NCBI RefSeq assembly: GCF_024713945.1
Contig: NC_134684.1
Coordinates: 2,957,001 to 3,021,000 of the forward strand
DNA length: 64,000 nucleotides
Direction of reading: 5' to 3'
DNA from: Dermatophagoides farinae
Lineage: Eukaryota > Arthropoda > Arachnida > Sarcoptiformes > Pyroglyphidae
Shown: positions 50,585-63,531 of the stretch, one piece after another
Layout: every line of letters starts with the position of its first letter
Position numbering within the stretch: position 1 is the first letter of the stretch
Translations under genes and position numbers: made by a program
The notes under the pieces: generated by a model
Database searches by the model: none
The model's input: the letters and a program-made list of their open reading frames with translations, nothing else
Told to the model about the DNA's origin: nothing

Positions 50585-52943
50585 CTTGTTTGATAATAAA
50601 CGTAAGAAACGTAAACTTAATTTAGTTATAGTTAGTTAAAATTTATTATTATCAATAAAAAAAATTTTTCATTATAATTCATTTAGTAAAATAATATCAA
50701 TATATTCTCACCGAAAATTGGAAGACATAAAACCATAAACAAATGGATTCAATGCAGAATGTATAAAAGATAAAAGATAAAAATAAACTCTTGCACTATA
50801 TGCAAATTTATCGAATTGACCGATTCCAGTCGATTTGATTACATTGAATATTAGTCTTGGTCCCCAACAAACATGAAATAATATCACAATGAACAATAAC
50901 ATTTTTATCACTTGACAGTATAGCTAATTAAACAGGTTAAAGTGAATTAAAAAAAAACAGAAAAAATTATTCTGTAAATAAAAAAATTCCAAATTCTTTT
51001 TTCATTTATCCACACATTACATACCTGTCGTCGTGCATTACGAACATCGGTAACAGTGGATGTATTGTATTCGCTGGAATTCACTGTTGGTGTTGGTGCC
51101 GGTGCCGGTATACCGATCATCGATGATGATTGATTATAATGGCCCAAACATGATGATTGATTATCCTCTATTGGTGATGATTGTTTGTTCAATTTTCGAT
51201 GATTACCAAACCAATCATGAATTCGTGATATTGATCCTATATTTTGATTCGATTGCATCGTTGATTCTTGCCTATCTAATTGTACTTTATTATTACAGCC
51301 ATGATAATTAATTATGGACGATGAAGCCGATAAATGTGAGAATCGTTGATGATTTTGTTGTGATGGTGATGATGGTATTGATTTCATTGATTGTTCAATT
51401 GTTATACCATTCAGTGATTTAGTTTGACAACAATAATGATGATCACAGCTAATAATTTTCATTCGTTGTAATATGGCACGAATATATTGAAAAATTTTAA
51501 TGATTGAATTATTATTCGATTCTTTATCATTATCAACCGGTTTTGGTTCATCCAATACGATACTATGATTATTATTCTTGGAATTATTATTCACAAATAA
51601 TCCTGTCGCATTTGTAGGTGTCATTATGGCAATTGCTCGTGAACTAGAACTTGATGAATTTGATATATTCGATGATGGTTCACAATTGATTGATATTTCA
51701 ATCATTTTTTTATTTGACCATCGTACTAGATAACTACGTGGTCCACTACTAGTATTATTAGTGCCATTAGTTAGATCATTACCATTACCATTACCATTAT
51801 TATTATTATTATTATTATTAACAACACTTCCTCCTATTGATTGTGTTTCACTAATGGCCGATTTATGATTTGGCATTAAATGATTTGATGTTGCTTCCGA
51901 ATGTACTGGATGATGATGATGATGATGATAACCATTAGTGGCACTTGTCAATATAGTAATCACACGTGTTGATGTCCATAATTCACGTATTACACGTGAA
52001 TAACAGAACATCATGAGCAATGCAGGTATTATGAATAATGTTAACAATTCATAAATGGCAAAATATATTGCCCAATTATCATTCTTTTCAAAACAATAAT
52101 AAGCTGTTATAGCTGTTTCATTATTATAATAGGTCATTGAATAAGTGCTCTAGAATAAAATCCAATTTCGGTTAAATATTCATTTTGTCAATCAAAACAT
52201 TGAAAACCTAAAAAAAAAATTTCGACTGACCTTGTTAAATACAGGCGGTGCAGCAAATATAATGGCCAATAACCAGACAAATATGAGACTACGTCTGGAT
52301 TTTGTCACCGTACACCAACGTCTTGCATGGATCGGATATACTATCACTAAAAATCTTTGGATGGTTTTTTTTATTCAGAAATTGTATTTTTCATAAATTC
52401 TTGATCTTTATCATACCTTTCAACAGAAACGGCCACTAAATTCAATATGGATGACATACCCGATAATAATTCAACGAATGAACTTAGCTTACAAATATGT
52501 CCATTATAATCCCATGTGATGACAAAATATTCCAATGTTTCAAGTGGCATAAATATTATGAGCAATAATAGATCAGCACATGCTAATGATACAAGAAAAG
52601 TGGCCGTCGGTGAACGAATTTTTCCACCACGAGCCCATGTAGCAATCACTACTGAATTACCGATAACGCCAACAATAAACGTTATAGCATGTGTCAATAC
52701 AATGGCCATAAAATTCTGATTCGAATGAAATGGATCGATCATATCATGTGGATTTTCAATATAAACATAAGTTGTTTCATTTGTTTGATGCATAAAACCA
52801 GGTGTCCATAATGCATCAATAATTGATGATGCCATTATTGATGATGACGATGATGATGATGATGATGATTGTTCAATCATATTTAAATCAACAATATCCG
52901 GTAAGATTTCATCTTCAATCATATCCATGATGATGATTAACAT
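49471..52943 (-). CDS. Class A (rhodopsin-like) GPCR, probable neuropeptide receptor
   Basis: Seven-helix plasma-membrane receptor. Exons in transcript order: 52417-52943, 52231-52354, 51025-52149, 50712-50923, 49471-50584; about 1033 aa; all phases close. TM1 carries GN (N96), TM2 LACADLL (D124), and C151 before TM3 pairs with C236 in extracellular loop 2. TM3 ends ERF in place of DRY. TM6 has CWGP (from C611), and TM7 ends NPFVY (N651, P652). N-terminal and loop-2 NET sequons are possible glycosylation sites. The layout, with TM6 preceded by CQVIKMLLFIVILF, is that of peptide receptors, but I cannot name the ligand. The third intracellular loop (~310 aa) and the C-tail (~370 aa with poly-Gln and poly-His) are very long. 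Confidence 0.93.
50712..50923 (-). CDS. GPCR exon 4 (TM6-TM7)
   Basis: LYCQVIKMLLFIVILFHVCW and GPRLIFNV form TM6; YLLSFIHSALNPFVYGFMSS forms TM7 with the NPxxY motif. Acceptor TAATTAG|CTA, donor TTCG|GTGAGA. Confidence 0.93.
51025..52149 (-). CDS. GPCR exon 3 (TM5 and long third intracellular loop)
   Basis: STYSMTYYNNETAITAYYCF is extracellular loop 2 with the disulfide Cys. WAIYFAIYELLTLFIIPALL is TM5. Then a low-complexity intracellular loop of ~310 aa (poly-His, poly-Asn, poly-Ser) ends NARRQ. Donor CAG|GTATGT, phase 0. Confidence 0.92.
52231..52354 (-). CDS. GPCR exon 2 (intracellular loop 2 and TM4)
   Basis: FLVIVYPIHARRWCTVTKSR then TM4. It has no in-frame ATG and so is easy to miss. 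Frame demands acceptor CCAAAG|ATTTTTAGTG, which has a weak polypyrimidine tract; the later TTTTTAG gives the wrong phase. Confidence 0.9.
52417..52943 (-). CDS. GPCR exon 1 (N-terminus, TM1-TM3)
   Basis: Starts MLIIIMDMIEDEILPDIVDL; in-frame ATGs at codons 6 and 8 are alternatives. After a poly-Ser run come TM1 to TM3. Donor GAAAG|GTATGA. A pyrimidine-rich TTATTTTTAG ending at 52992 just upstream suggests a 5' UTR splice acceptor, so the promoter may be further right. Confidence 0.92.
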
Positions 52944-53030
52944 TTATATTAACAAAATCATGATGATATTCAAAAAAATCGTTGAATGATGCTAAAAATA
53001 AGAATAATAGAAAAATTCATTTCATTCAGT

Positions 53031-53051
53031 ATATATATATATATATATATA
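53031..53051. repeat. (AT)n microsatellite upstream of the GPCR
   Basis: About ten AT units roughly 90 nt upstream of the GPCR start codon. It may fall in the promoter, 5' UTR or a leader intron. Confidence 0.9.
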
Positions 53052-54862
53052 GGATCACATTATTCTGTATTTCATGTCTCCAATTCATTATGATGTACAG
53101 ATTCTATGATTCCAGCATAAAAAACATTTATCATTAAACAGAAACAAAAACCATATGTGACTAACTACTATAATTATAATTAACTATAACTCAACAAAGA
53201 GAAAAAAAAATAAATAAACAAATAAACAAATATATCTATAAACGCCGTTCACAAAACGTTACTATTATGTGGCATATGTCTATGACAAAACCAGAGATAA
53301 CCAAAAAAAAAAAAAAAAAAAAAAAGACCAGAAACAATTCATTTGTTCATTATTGTTATATATATCAGGCGATGTGCTTGGATCCATTCAAACGAAAAAA
53401 AAGAAAAATTTTTTTTTTCAATGGATCTAATAATACTGGTGTCATTATGGTTGGAACCATTTTACAACAATAACCACCACCACCACCACGTAGTTAATGC
53501 ATTTGACATGTTTAATGTATTCTATATGTACATTCTCATGTGTGTTTGTGTATAAATGGATAATAATAAAAATTCTCATTGATTATATAATACAAAATGA
53601 AATTGTTCTTTTGTGATCATTGCTGAAGGGGTGATCTGTTGTTTTCCGAAGGTCTTTTTTTGAACCAGAAAATTTTTTTTTTCTGTTGAAAATTATTTCA
53701 TCATTCATTTTTCGATGAGAATAAAGGAAAACGTCTAGAATTGAAATGGAAAGAATTGCGAAAAATAAACATTTTTACGTTTTTGAAATTGATTTATTAA
53801 TAGTTTTGTTCATCATTCTGGTTATATCCTGATGGAAAAAAAACTGGTCAAAAACAGGAAATAAAATTCTTTGTGATCAATGAATGATGTCTGGAACATT
53901 TTTCCCCCGTGGATTCTTTTTGAATATTGATTTCATTATTACGGAATATTTCCTGGTTCATCATATTCACCGCTAAAACTTAAATTACAGAAATCGCTGA
54001 TGAAATGACATTGAGGATCGATTGCAGTTCGAATTGTAAATTTTTGTTTGTTTGTTTAAAAAGTTGCTTTAATCGAATAATTTGTTACAAATCTTCTCAA
54101 TCGGATCATATGAGTCTTTTATTTTGGAAGAAAAATTTCTCGATTCCTGATCTTTGATCCTGCAAAGAATTATTGATTTCTGAAACTTTTCAAAGTTGAA
54201 CAAAAAAAAAATTCTAGAAAAACACATCATTCACTTATAAGCCATAAAAAAAACCGTTGCTGTACAAAATTTTCATCAACCATCGTTTTGTGTGATTTTC
54301 ATTTCAAGATTAGATTACTGAGAAACAGAGAGAGAGAGAGAAAGAGAATCAGAATTTATGTTCTCTTGAGACCAGTGTATTGAGAGGGAAAAAAACAGAA
54401 CTGATTGAATGTTCGCCACTTTTCGAGATGTTTCAAAGTTATTTTTCGAATGATTTGTTTCAAATAATTTATTCATGTAAAGTTACGGAGTATTGTATAT
54501 AATGGAACGGTTGGAGCTTCAGGGTTATTTGTCTATGATGACAATAATAACTTTGTTGTGTAATATAGTAACAGTAGTAGTGTAGTAGTGATTGGTAAGA
54601 ATTGTGAAGACAAAGAAAAAACCACAAAATACTGGATATATAATGAAAGAAACACTTCATTTTCTACTGAAGATCAAACATAGTGAGAAAAAGTTTTCCA
54701 AAAAAAAAAAAAAAACTTTTGTCATTAAATATTTGAGATACGGGTATATATATGAAAAAAATATATATTCACATCAGGAATGAAAAGAATTTGTTTCGGA
54801 AAAAAAACATCAATGCATGAATAATGATGAAATAATGATGATTGGTTAATGTCAGCACACAT

Positions 54863-54880
54863 ACACACACACACACACAC
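54863..54880. repeat. (AC)9 microsatellite
   Basis: Nine AC units in the region right of the GPCR. Confidence 0.85.
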
Positions 54881-55409
54881 ATGGCGGCTAGAATCGGTTG
54901 TTCCGATTTCAATATGGAAAAAATGAATTTTTTTTTCTTCAATTTCATTCGTTGTCTCTTTTTTTTCACTATTTTTGTTTTTGTTTGAACAACACTTCAG
55001 GGTTCTTTTGAAATTTGTCAACAAGTTTTTTGTCTCTTTCTTACTTTCAATATATTCATTCCTAGTGCCAGCGTATCGGCGTTATAAATTTTTTGGAAAA
55101 CTTGTGGAAAATATAAAAAAAAAACTTTGCGTAGGTATATTGAATTAAAATTATTCATTTATTCAATTTTCTTCTGGTATTTGGCCATATGACAAAATTT
55201 TTTTTTTTTGTTACAAAATGATGAACAATGTGCATATGTTGTTGACGTTTCATATGCGCAAATATGCGCATAGTGGTGGTAGATATGCACAAATTCTGTT
55301 TTGTTTTGTTTCGTTTTTTTTTTTAGAAAAAAAGGAAGAAAAAAGTTTTTTTTTTTGAAATCAAAACTAACAAGCAATTTGCACCCAAACTTATTTTGTC
55401 ATGTGTTTT

Positions 55410-55441
<32 letters not shown>

Positions 55442-57821
55442 CATATTGATCAGCAGAAAAAAAAACAAACACATGACAAACATGAAACACAAATCATTGG
55501 AAGAAGAAGAAGAAAAAAAAATCCAAATCCAAACAAAAATCCAAGTGAAAAAATAATTTTTTTTTTTTTTTGGCAACCATTGAACCATTGTGAATATATA
55601 TGAATAAACGTATACGCTACATTACACAGGATGATTCATTTTGTTGTTGTTGTTGTTGTTGTTATTGTGCAATCAATATTAAATTTTATATACCGGCAAA
55701 CGACAACATTGGCCGGCGGCAGCCATCAACAACAGCGTATACGACAAAAGTCAACCAAGAATGAAGCAGAAATTTTTTTTTCCATTCATTCATAATTGAC
55801 CAAAATTTTCAGTGGCGAAAAAATATGAATTTTTCACTTTCTCTTGGAGACATTAAAAATAATTTTAGCAGAAAAAAAATGCATGAATAATGTAAATGCA
55901 AAAAAAAAAAGAAAATTATATGAAAATTCTGTTCATTCTTGCATGATGATGATGACATGAAAATGAAACAAATAATTCAGAATTCTATTTCATTCATAGA
56001 AAAAAAAGTAATATTCAAGGATTCTTTTTCAATCAATTTTTATTGTAGAATTTGGATTAGAATAATGATTTGCTTTGCTTATTCCTATACATTCATCGAA
56101 TCGAATCGAGTTGTTGTTGTTGTTTGTCTCTGCCACTCTCTCTCTCTCTCTGTAAAAATACGATAATTCATTAACAACAACTGATTGTCTGTTTGGAATT
56201 TATTTTTGTCATCAATTTTACATTGAAATTGTAATGTAAATTTAATTTATTATTCTTGATCAAGCATACAAAAAAAACAAGGGAAAAAAATAGAATCAGT
56301 TTTAAACACACACACATTCAATCTGATTGTTATACAACAATTCATTATGTTCATGATAGCTAGAATTTCGATTTTTCTTTTTTTTTTATGTTTCAACTAA
56401 AAGACACCATCATTTGCTTTAGATTCGATTTATGTTTCCAAAATGGATCAATAGACTTTTTTTTTATCATAATCAACTGTGTTCATTTCAACATGATGAA
56501 TGTAGCTACGAATGAATGGAAAAAATGTAGATGAAGAATAGAAAAACGAACAAATAGTTCCTGCGGTGTTTCCGGAGTACCGTTGTCAACAAAAAAAAAA
56601 AAGAACACAAATAAAACAATTGAATCGAATGAATGGATAAAAATTTGTAATGAAACGATTGATGTTGAATGTTTTTCCGGTCTACTATATATATATTCAT
56701 TTCATAGTTATTGTTTGTTGTTCTTTGTTGAACAAGTAATTCAACTATCATATGATCACATTGGTATTGTAATCTAATATTAATGCCATTATCGTCATCT
56801 TGTCTGAATACAACAAAAAAAAAAAAAATTGATGAACTATCATGTAACAAAGAACAAATAATTCGAAAGGATTCGAAACTTTGCATAGAATCGTTCATCA
56901 TTCATCATTGATTGATAGCCAAAATGAATAAACAAAACAAAACAAAACAAAAAAATTCATTAGTAAAATTGAATTAAAATGAACAAAACAATCGATTATC
57001 GAACAAAAAATAGTATAGCAAATTTAAATCAATAATAAATTTTGATTGCAACATCATCAAACAACATATACAATACCACCAATCCAACAAAAAAAAAATA
57101 GATACAAAGGTAATATAAATATCACTACAAGTTCATTGATTCCGTTTTTTGTTTCGTTGTTGTTGTTGTTGTTATTTTGTCATAAATCACATGAAACAAA
57201 ATTAATGAACCTCGACAAAACAAAACTAAACAACTTTTTTTTCTCGGATGAAAAGAAAAATTACAATTTATTCTGAAATCTCATGAATCTTCATTCAATC
57301 TACAGTAAAAATTCATTGTGAAAAAAAAATAAAAATAAATTGGTGATTAGTGTCGTTTTGTATGACAACAATAAACAAACGAAAGCGAGGAGAGAGACAG
57401 AAAGAGAATGGAAAATGGAAATCCGATTATCCATATGTGTGTGTGTGTGTGTGAATGTGTAACACACCATATTAAATTCCCGTCCAGTTTGTCAGACATC
57501 AACCGGAACATAATATAAAAATACTGAATATTCTATGTTTTTTTTTCATCATCATCATCATTTGTGGAAACAACTTGTTCAGGTTTTTTGTTGTTGTTGT
57601 TGTTGTTGTAACTTGTTTTCCAATGGAAATTATTGAAACAATGAATCAGGTCAGTTTTATCATTTCCTTGTGAACAAAAAAATTGTAAACCGTTTTTTTT
57701 TTGTTTTGTTTTTTTTTCAATGTTTGGCATATACAATGATCGATTGGTATTATTAGGAAATGTAAATTCTGTACAATTAATCTCAATGAATTTATCTTTT
57801 TCTCATCAATCGATCCATCCA

Positions 57822-57864
57822 ATTGATTGATTGATCGATCGATCGATTGGTTGGTTGGTTGGTT
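57822..57864. repeat. (GATT)n-(GATC)n-(GGTT)n compound repeat
   Basis: GATT, then GATC, then GGTT tetranucleotides in succession, an evolving tetranucleotide repeat. Confidence 0.85.
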
Positions 57865-60800
57865 TATCTCCTAATCAATCAATTTGATGATGAATGAAAA
57901 CCAAAAAAAAAAAAAAATACAGAAAAGACTTACATTCAAATTCTTTTTTTTCTTGTTTTTATTGTTGAAAAAAAAATTTTTCAATCACTTTATTTATTAT
58001 GAACAATGTCTACGATAAATACATCCGCTGTACATTCATTGTTGAAATCATAAAAAACTTATTCAATAATGATGACAATGAATCGAATCAAATCACTTGA
58101 TTCATCAATTTTTCTTCAGAAAAAAAGATGAAACTTTTTTGCCGTCGATGATAATGGTGATGACGATGATGATAATGTCAAATAGTTTGAAGCACATACT
58201 TTTGTCGTTGTTGTATATCATATTAATGATAATTGTTCTGAAACATTGCCCACACATTAATTTTCAACCAACCACAATGTTTACGTTGATAAAATTAATT
58301 GATTATAGTTAATTCGTTGATTCTAAAAGTTTCATTAATTTTGTTAGTTTTTTTTTCCTCTAAGAATTCTGTTTTTAGATTCTGTTGTTGTTTTTGTTGT
58401 TGTTGTTGTTATTGTTGTTGTTGATAATGATGATGTTTGTTTGTCGACTGATTTCAGATACTGTTTATTTTTATATGTTGTATTGCATTTGGTCCCTATA
58501 CGTTTATTTTACACACACAAACACGCACACACACACAATCTAAAATGAACATAGAGTCAACCGACCAATCGACCAAACATCATATACAATCCCTAACCAA
58601 AAAAAAAAAAAAACACTAAACTAAATAAATGTGGAAAAAGAATCCAATCGTATGCGTGAAAATGAGAGGCACCATTCACAATGAAACTAATGTATATGTG
58701 TGTGTGTGTCTGGTACCCACAATACACCGTGTTGACGTATATTATACCATTGGGTTTTTTTGGAAATTTGTTTTGCACATGGCGTTCATAGCATCATCAT
58801 CATCATTATTATCATCAATGATATAATGACTATTGGGCACATATAAACACACAAACACACGCACACATACTCATAAACAATGACAAGAAATGAAAAGTCA
58901 CGCGTTTGCATTAAATTCATCACATTAGCATTTAATGATATCTTTGTATAACCATTTAACCAATCAATGACCAACCAATAACCAATGGCCAATCGAATAA
59001 AAAATTGTTTCAACGATAAATAATCCCATAAGAATTTCATTAGATTTTTCTAGATTTTTATCATGCGCATTGTAACCTTTATGAATTCAATATTCAGATT
59101 TTTTTTTTATTATACAAAAATAATTAATGAAACTAATTTGATAATATTCCATTCCATTTGGATGTAAAAACAAATATTGATTCAATAGAAACAAGAATAT
59201 TAAGGTAAACTAAAGAGAAATGTAACAACTTCAAAAGGAAAAAAAAAACATAAATTCAATAGAATATTCTGCATCGGATGTAACATAACAATGTAAATCA
59301 ATATTTACGAAAAGAGAAAAACCGAAAAATTCCGAATTCATCATTAGCAGCTGTCATGTCATGTTGCCATAAAATCAATAAAATTCATAATCATTTTTTT
59401 CCGTTTCATTTTTGTTTTTTTTTTGTTTCATTCACACAAATTAATCGCGTGCAAGATGTGATGAGAGAATCGTAGCGTTTTTTTAAGACCAAAAAAAAAA
59501 AAAATTCCTTGAACGTGTTTGAATGTGTGGATAGAAAAAAAAATTTCAATATTTTCACTTTTTTATTGTTCAAGAGAATTTCATATGGAGATGAAAATGT
59601 TGAAAAGAAAAAGTTTTCGTGATAAAGATTCAAAGAAAATAACCTCAACATCTGTTGTTGTTGTTGTTGTTGTCGTTGTAGCCGTAGTTGTGGCAGCCCG
59701 AAATCCAAATACAATAAACTGATTATTGGTTGAAAGAAAAAAAAAACAATTTCAATTCTAATCATTTTTGTTTGTAAAAAAAAAAAATAAGAAAAATGAA
59801 TTCTCGAAGAAAAAAAAAGAACTAAACTAATGCACAGATTTCAAGTGTTCATACACAAACTAAACTGTGAAATCTGAAGTTAATATTTTTTAAAAAAATC
59901 AATTTCCAAGAATCGTGTTTGTTTTTGTTTTTTTTTTATTTCATTACCACTAATAGATTTATAATTTGCAACAAAATATAAATTTACTTAATGAAAAAAA
60001 AATGAAAATGAAAACTTTTTTTTCCATGCTTCGTGAATTTATTTTCAAACGACAATTTCCGTAGTTTTTTTTTATTTGATCAATAAATCGATATCCGTTT
60101 ATTGTCGTTTTCTGTCGGAAATTCATCGAATAGCGTTGTATTTATTATATTTAAATTATGATTGTTGTTACTGGTTTGTTGTTGTTGTTGTTGTTGTTTT
60201 TTGATATCTATTGTGTTTGATTATCATCATTTTGTCTTTTCTCTATAGATGAATTTCCAAATGTCTCTAATGATTTGACGATTTTTTTTTCATTCTTTGG
60301 TTTTCACACTAAACATCTTCATCACGTTTATTATTGACATTTGGCTCATTGACAATTTTTTTTTTAGCATTGGGAAATTGTTTACGTAAACCACGACCAG
60401 AATCGTGTGTGTGTGTGTGTGTGTATGTAATGTCGTTGGGGCCAGATTTTAATATTCATCACATTCATGTTTTTTTATTCAATTTTCATTACCCACACAC
60501 ATTATAAATGATTATATATCAATTTGGTGTTAAAAATAATTATAATAACAATAATAATCAAATTCATGTAGAGAAAATTTGTCAGAAGAATCCAAATAAT
60601 GTAATTGTATTATTCTTGCAAATTCTGAATCTGTTTGGAACATTAATAATGGTTCATGTGTGTGTGTGTGTGTGTATGTAGAAAATTTCTTTTTTTTTCT
60701 CTCATTATTTTGACGCATTGAACGCATTCAATTCATCATCTTCATCATCATCATCAATATTCTCATTAATTATAATTGATTTGAAACACAATGATGGTCA

Positions 60801-61418
60801 AAAAAAAACAAAAATAATGATGATGAAACAAAACAAAACAAAAATGAAATGTATCAAATACACATAGACATTTTATCATTGATTTTTTATTTGCCCATTA
60901 TTTTTCAATCTAATATTACAAACAACATAATATTTTTTATTATGGCCATGACAAATTGAAACCAGAAAAAAAAACAACAAACAAACAAACGAAACCCAAA
61001 AAGAATCTATGAAAAAAAAGACTCAAACAGATTTCAAATACAGACATCCGAAAATTGATGAAAAATGATTCGGAACAAGCACAGAAATAAACATACATTA
61101 ACAACTTTGTTGTTGTTGTTGTTTTTTGTTACTAAATATGTTCGCCCGTTATAATTGTTGATTTCGTCATCATTTTCAGTGTGTTTGTTCATAGATGTTT
61201 TACGGAATCTGATATAGAATAATGTAATGATTATGATGATGTCATTCGGGTGAAATATGAATTTCATCCAAAAATAGTAATTTTGAAATTGAATTCCATT
61301 AACTACTTAGACTGTTGTTGTTTTGATTTTGTTTTTTTCTTCTTCTGGTGACAGTTACCAAGAAAAAGAAACGAAAACATTGAAATTGAAATTCTTCGAC
61401 AGTTTTCCACACAATAAT

Positions 61419-61440
61419 GTGTGTGTGTGTGTGTGTGTGT
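61419..61440. repeat. (GT)11 microsatellite
   Basis: Eleven GT units in the region left of the right-edge gene. Confidence 0.9.
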
Positions 61441-62931
61441 ATGATGGAAAAATTTGAAAATTTTTTTTTTAGACCAAGACAATAGAAAATAAACATCAAC
61501 AAAAGAAAAGAATGCCATCATTTAATCAGTGTACAATCATAATGATGTCAATGACGGAAGTTGCCAGAATTAATGTATCGGTGAAATTTTTTTTTATGGT
61601 TTTTTTCCGGAAAGACCTCGTATTTTTTTTTTTTTTTGTTCACCAGTGTATGACATTGAAAACACGAGAGAAATGAGAACAACAAAAAAAAACATGACCA
61701 TAAATTATTCGAAATGAATTTAAAAAAAAAATTCGAATCTCTGATGATCAACAACTATAGAGACTTTTCATTCATTCGTTTCTTCATTTTGTTTTTTAAA
61801 ATTTCAATTTTCATTTTTTTTCCTGTGGAATTTTAATGAAATTCTTCATCATCAACTTTATTTGATTTCTTCTTTATTTTTTTCTTTTCCAATTCCAATT
61901 CAGAATTCTGCGGTCTGTGTACAATAAATTTTTTGGGCGAAAAAGGGGCAGAAAATCTATGAATTCATTCAGACAAATAACCCTTTCTTTTTTTCTTGGT
62001 TGTCAAAACCTTTGAAAAGGTAAGAGTCAACTGTAACAAAGAAACAAAAAATGATGACTTTAGTATTATTATATATTTTAATTTGAAAATACAAAGAGAA
62101 AAAAAAACCTTGTGATTTTTCCTGTCAGATGTTAGATGACTGAACAATTTCTTTTCATCTATTCATATGTATACCCAGTGCATATAATAAATTGTTGTTG
62201 TTGTTGGTTGACATATATCGCAACATCAGCCAAAAAAAAAAATAATAATTCCAAATAATGATGCGTAAAACGAAATGAGAAGAAAAAAAAATTCCAACAA
62301 TAACATTTATCGGACAAATTTTTTCTTTCTTTTCCTAATCATAAGGCAACGAAAACAAAAAGAGAATGGAAAAAAATAGAGAAAAATTCTTTTCATAATT
62401 TCCAACCGGATACATTTATGAACAAGAAATATTTACCGTATGTATAGAATTACAAAACAGAAAACAAAACAACTTTTTCAATGTTATTTGTTTGTTGTTT
62501 GTGTTGTTATTTGGTTTTTTTTTCTACATAATTTCCAATGTAAACATTATATATTATAGAATAGAAATTGTTTTCATGTTTGGTTGAACAACAACTTTTC
62601 AAGAATGAAAATATTATTACCATTATTATCCATATACACACCGACATGTGGATAATTAAAGTTCGTTACTGTTACATGACGACACATTTCGATAATATTG
62701 TTGTCGTTGTTGTTGTTGTTGTTGTTGTTGTTCATGATGTAGTTATATAAATGGCTATATTCGATATGTTGAAATTTATACATTTGGATTGACTTGTTGA
62801 TACAGTTGTCTATGGAATATTCGATGATAATCTTGTCGGATTTTGTTTGTAAACATTTTCAATTTCAATTATCATTGTACACATCAGATGGATTGAAAAT
62901 TCGAATCATTTTTGGCTATTTAACTACCTTA

Positions 62932-62942
62932 CGCCATCTATT
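62932..62942. promoter_or_regulatory. CTCF-like core (CGCCATCTATT)
   Basis: Third exact copy of the core, about 330 bp beyond the stop codon of the right-edge gene. Confidence 0.35.
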
Positions 62943-63274
62943 GTCATGGAATGTAAACATTTGAAAGTATTTCAAATATTTTGAAAGTTTTTTAATTTGA
63001 AAAAAAATTACAAAAAAAATGCATTGCATTGGATCCAATATGATACAAAATTTAATCGATTAATACACGATTGTATCAATAAAGAATTGGAATTTTAAAT
63101 GACAAATAAAATTGCAATAAAAGCAAAAATGAAATGAAAAAAAACAATGATCAACAACAATAAATGTGGAATGGTTATATGGAAAGGCCTATTTTTTTCA
63201 GATTAAAAAAAAAATTACATCGAAATAAATAAAATCAATGAAATTGTTTTGTTTTGTTGATGTGTGTGGCTCTA

Positions 63275-63531
63275 TTAAAACAGTAAATCAGAAGCGGTTG
63301 CTGATCTTGAAAATGGTACCGTATCTTCAATGCTTGCCGGTTTGATTGGTATTGGCCTTAAGCTATCAAAATCACTCATACTATCACAGTGATCATTATC
63401 ATTATCATCAATATATTGTTGTTGTTGTTGGCTTTGATTGGAATGATTTTGGGCAGTTTTCGTTACACCCAATTCGAATGTAGATTCTCCGGACATTTTT
63501 GATGGTTTATATGATGCAAGATTACTGTTGC
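63275..63531 (-). CDS. Right-edge gene, last exon
   Basis: 85 codons including the TAA stop. Acceptor TTTTATAAAATAG|GC; frame fixed by continuity from the preceding exon. Confidence 0.65.

Larger units (their letters stand above)
52944..63274. other. 10.3 kb intergenic region right of the GPCR
   Basis: No exon, RNA gene or transposon protein recognised. It should contain the GPCR promoter or 5' UTR exons at the left and the 3' UTR of the right-edge gene at the right. Contents: (AT)n at 53031-53051, A-runs, (AC)n at 54863-54880, GATT/GGTT tetranucleotides at 57822-57864, (GT)n at 61419-61440, and a CTCF-like core near 62932. Confidence 0.6.

Noticed and set aside
52336-52349. Acceptor TTTTTAG at the start of GPCR exon 2
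   Set aside because: It has the better acceptor consensus but gives the wrong phase and loses the conserved FLVIVYPIH block that follows ERF.
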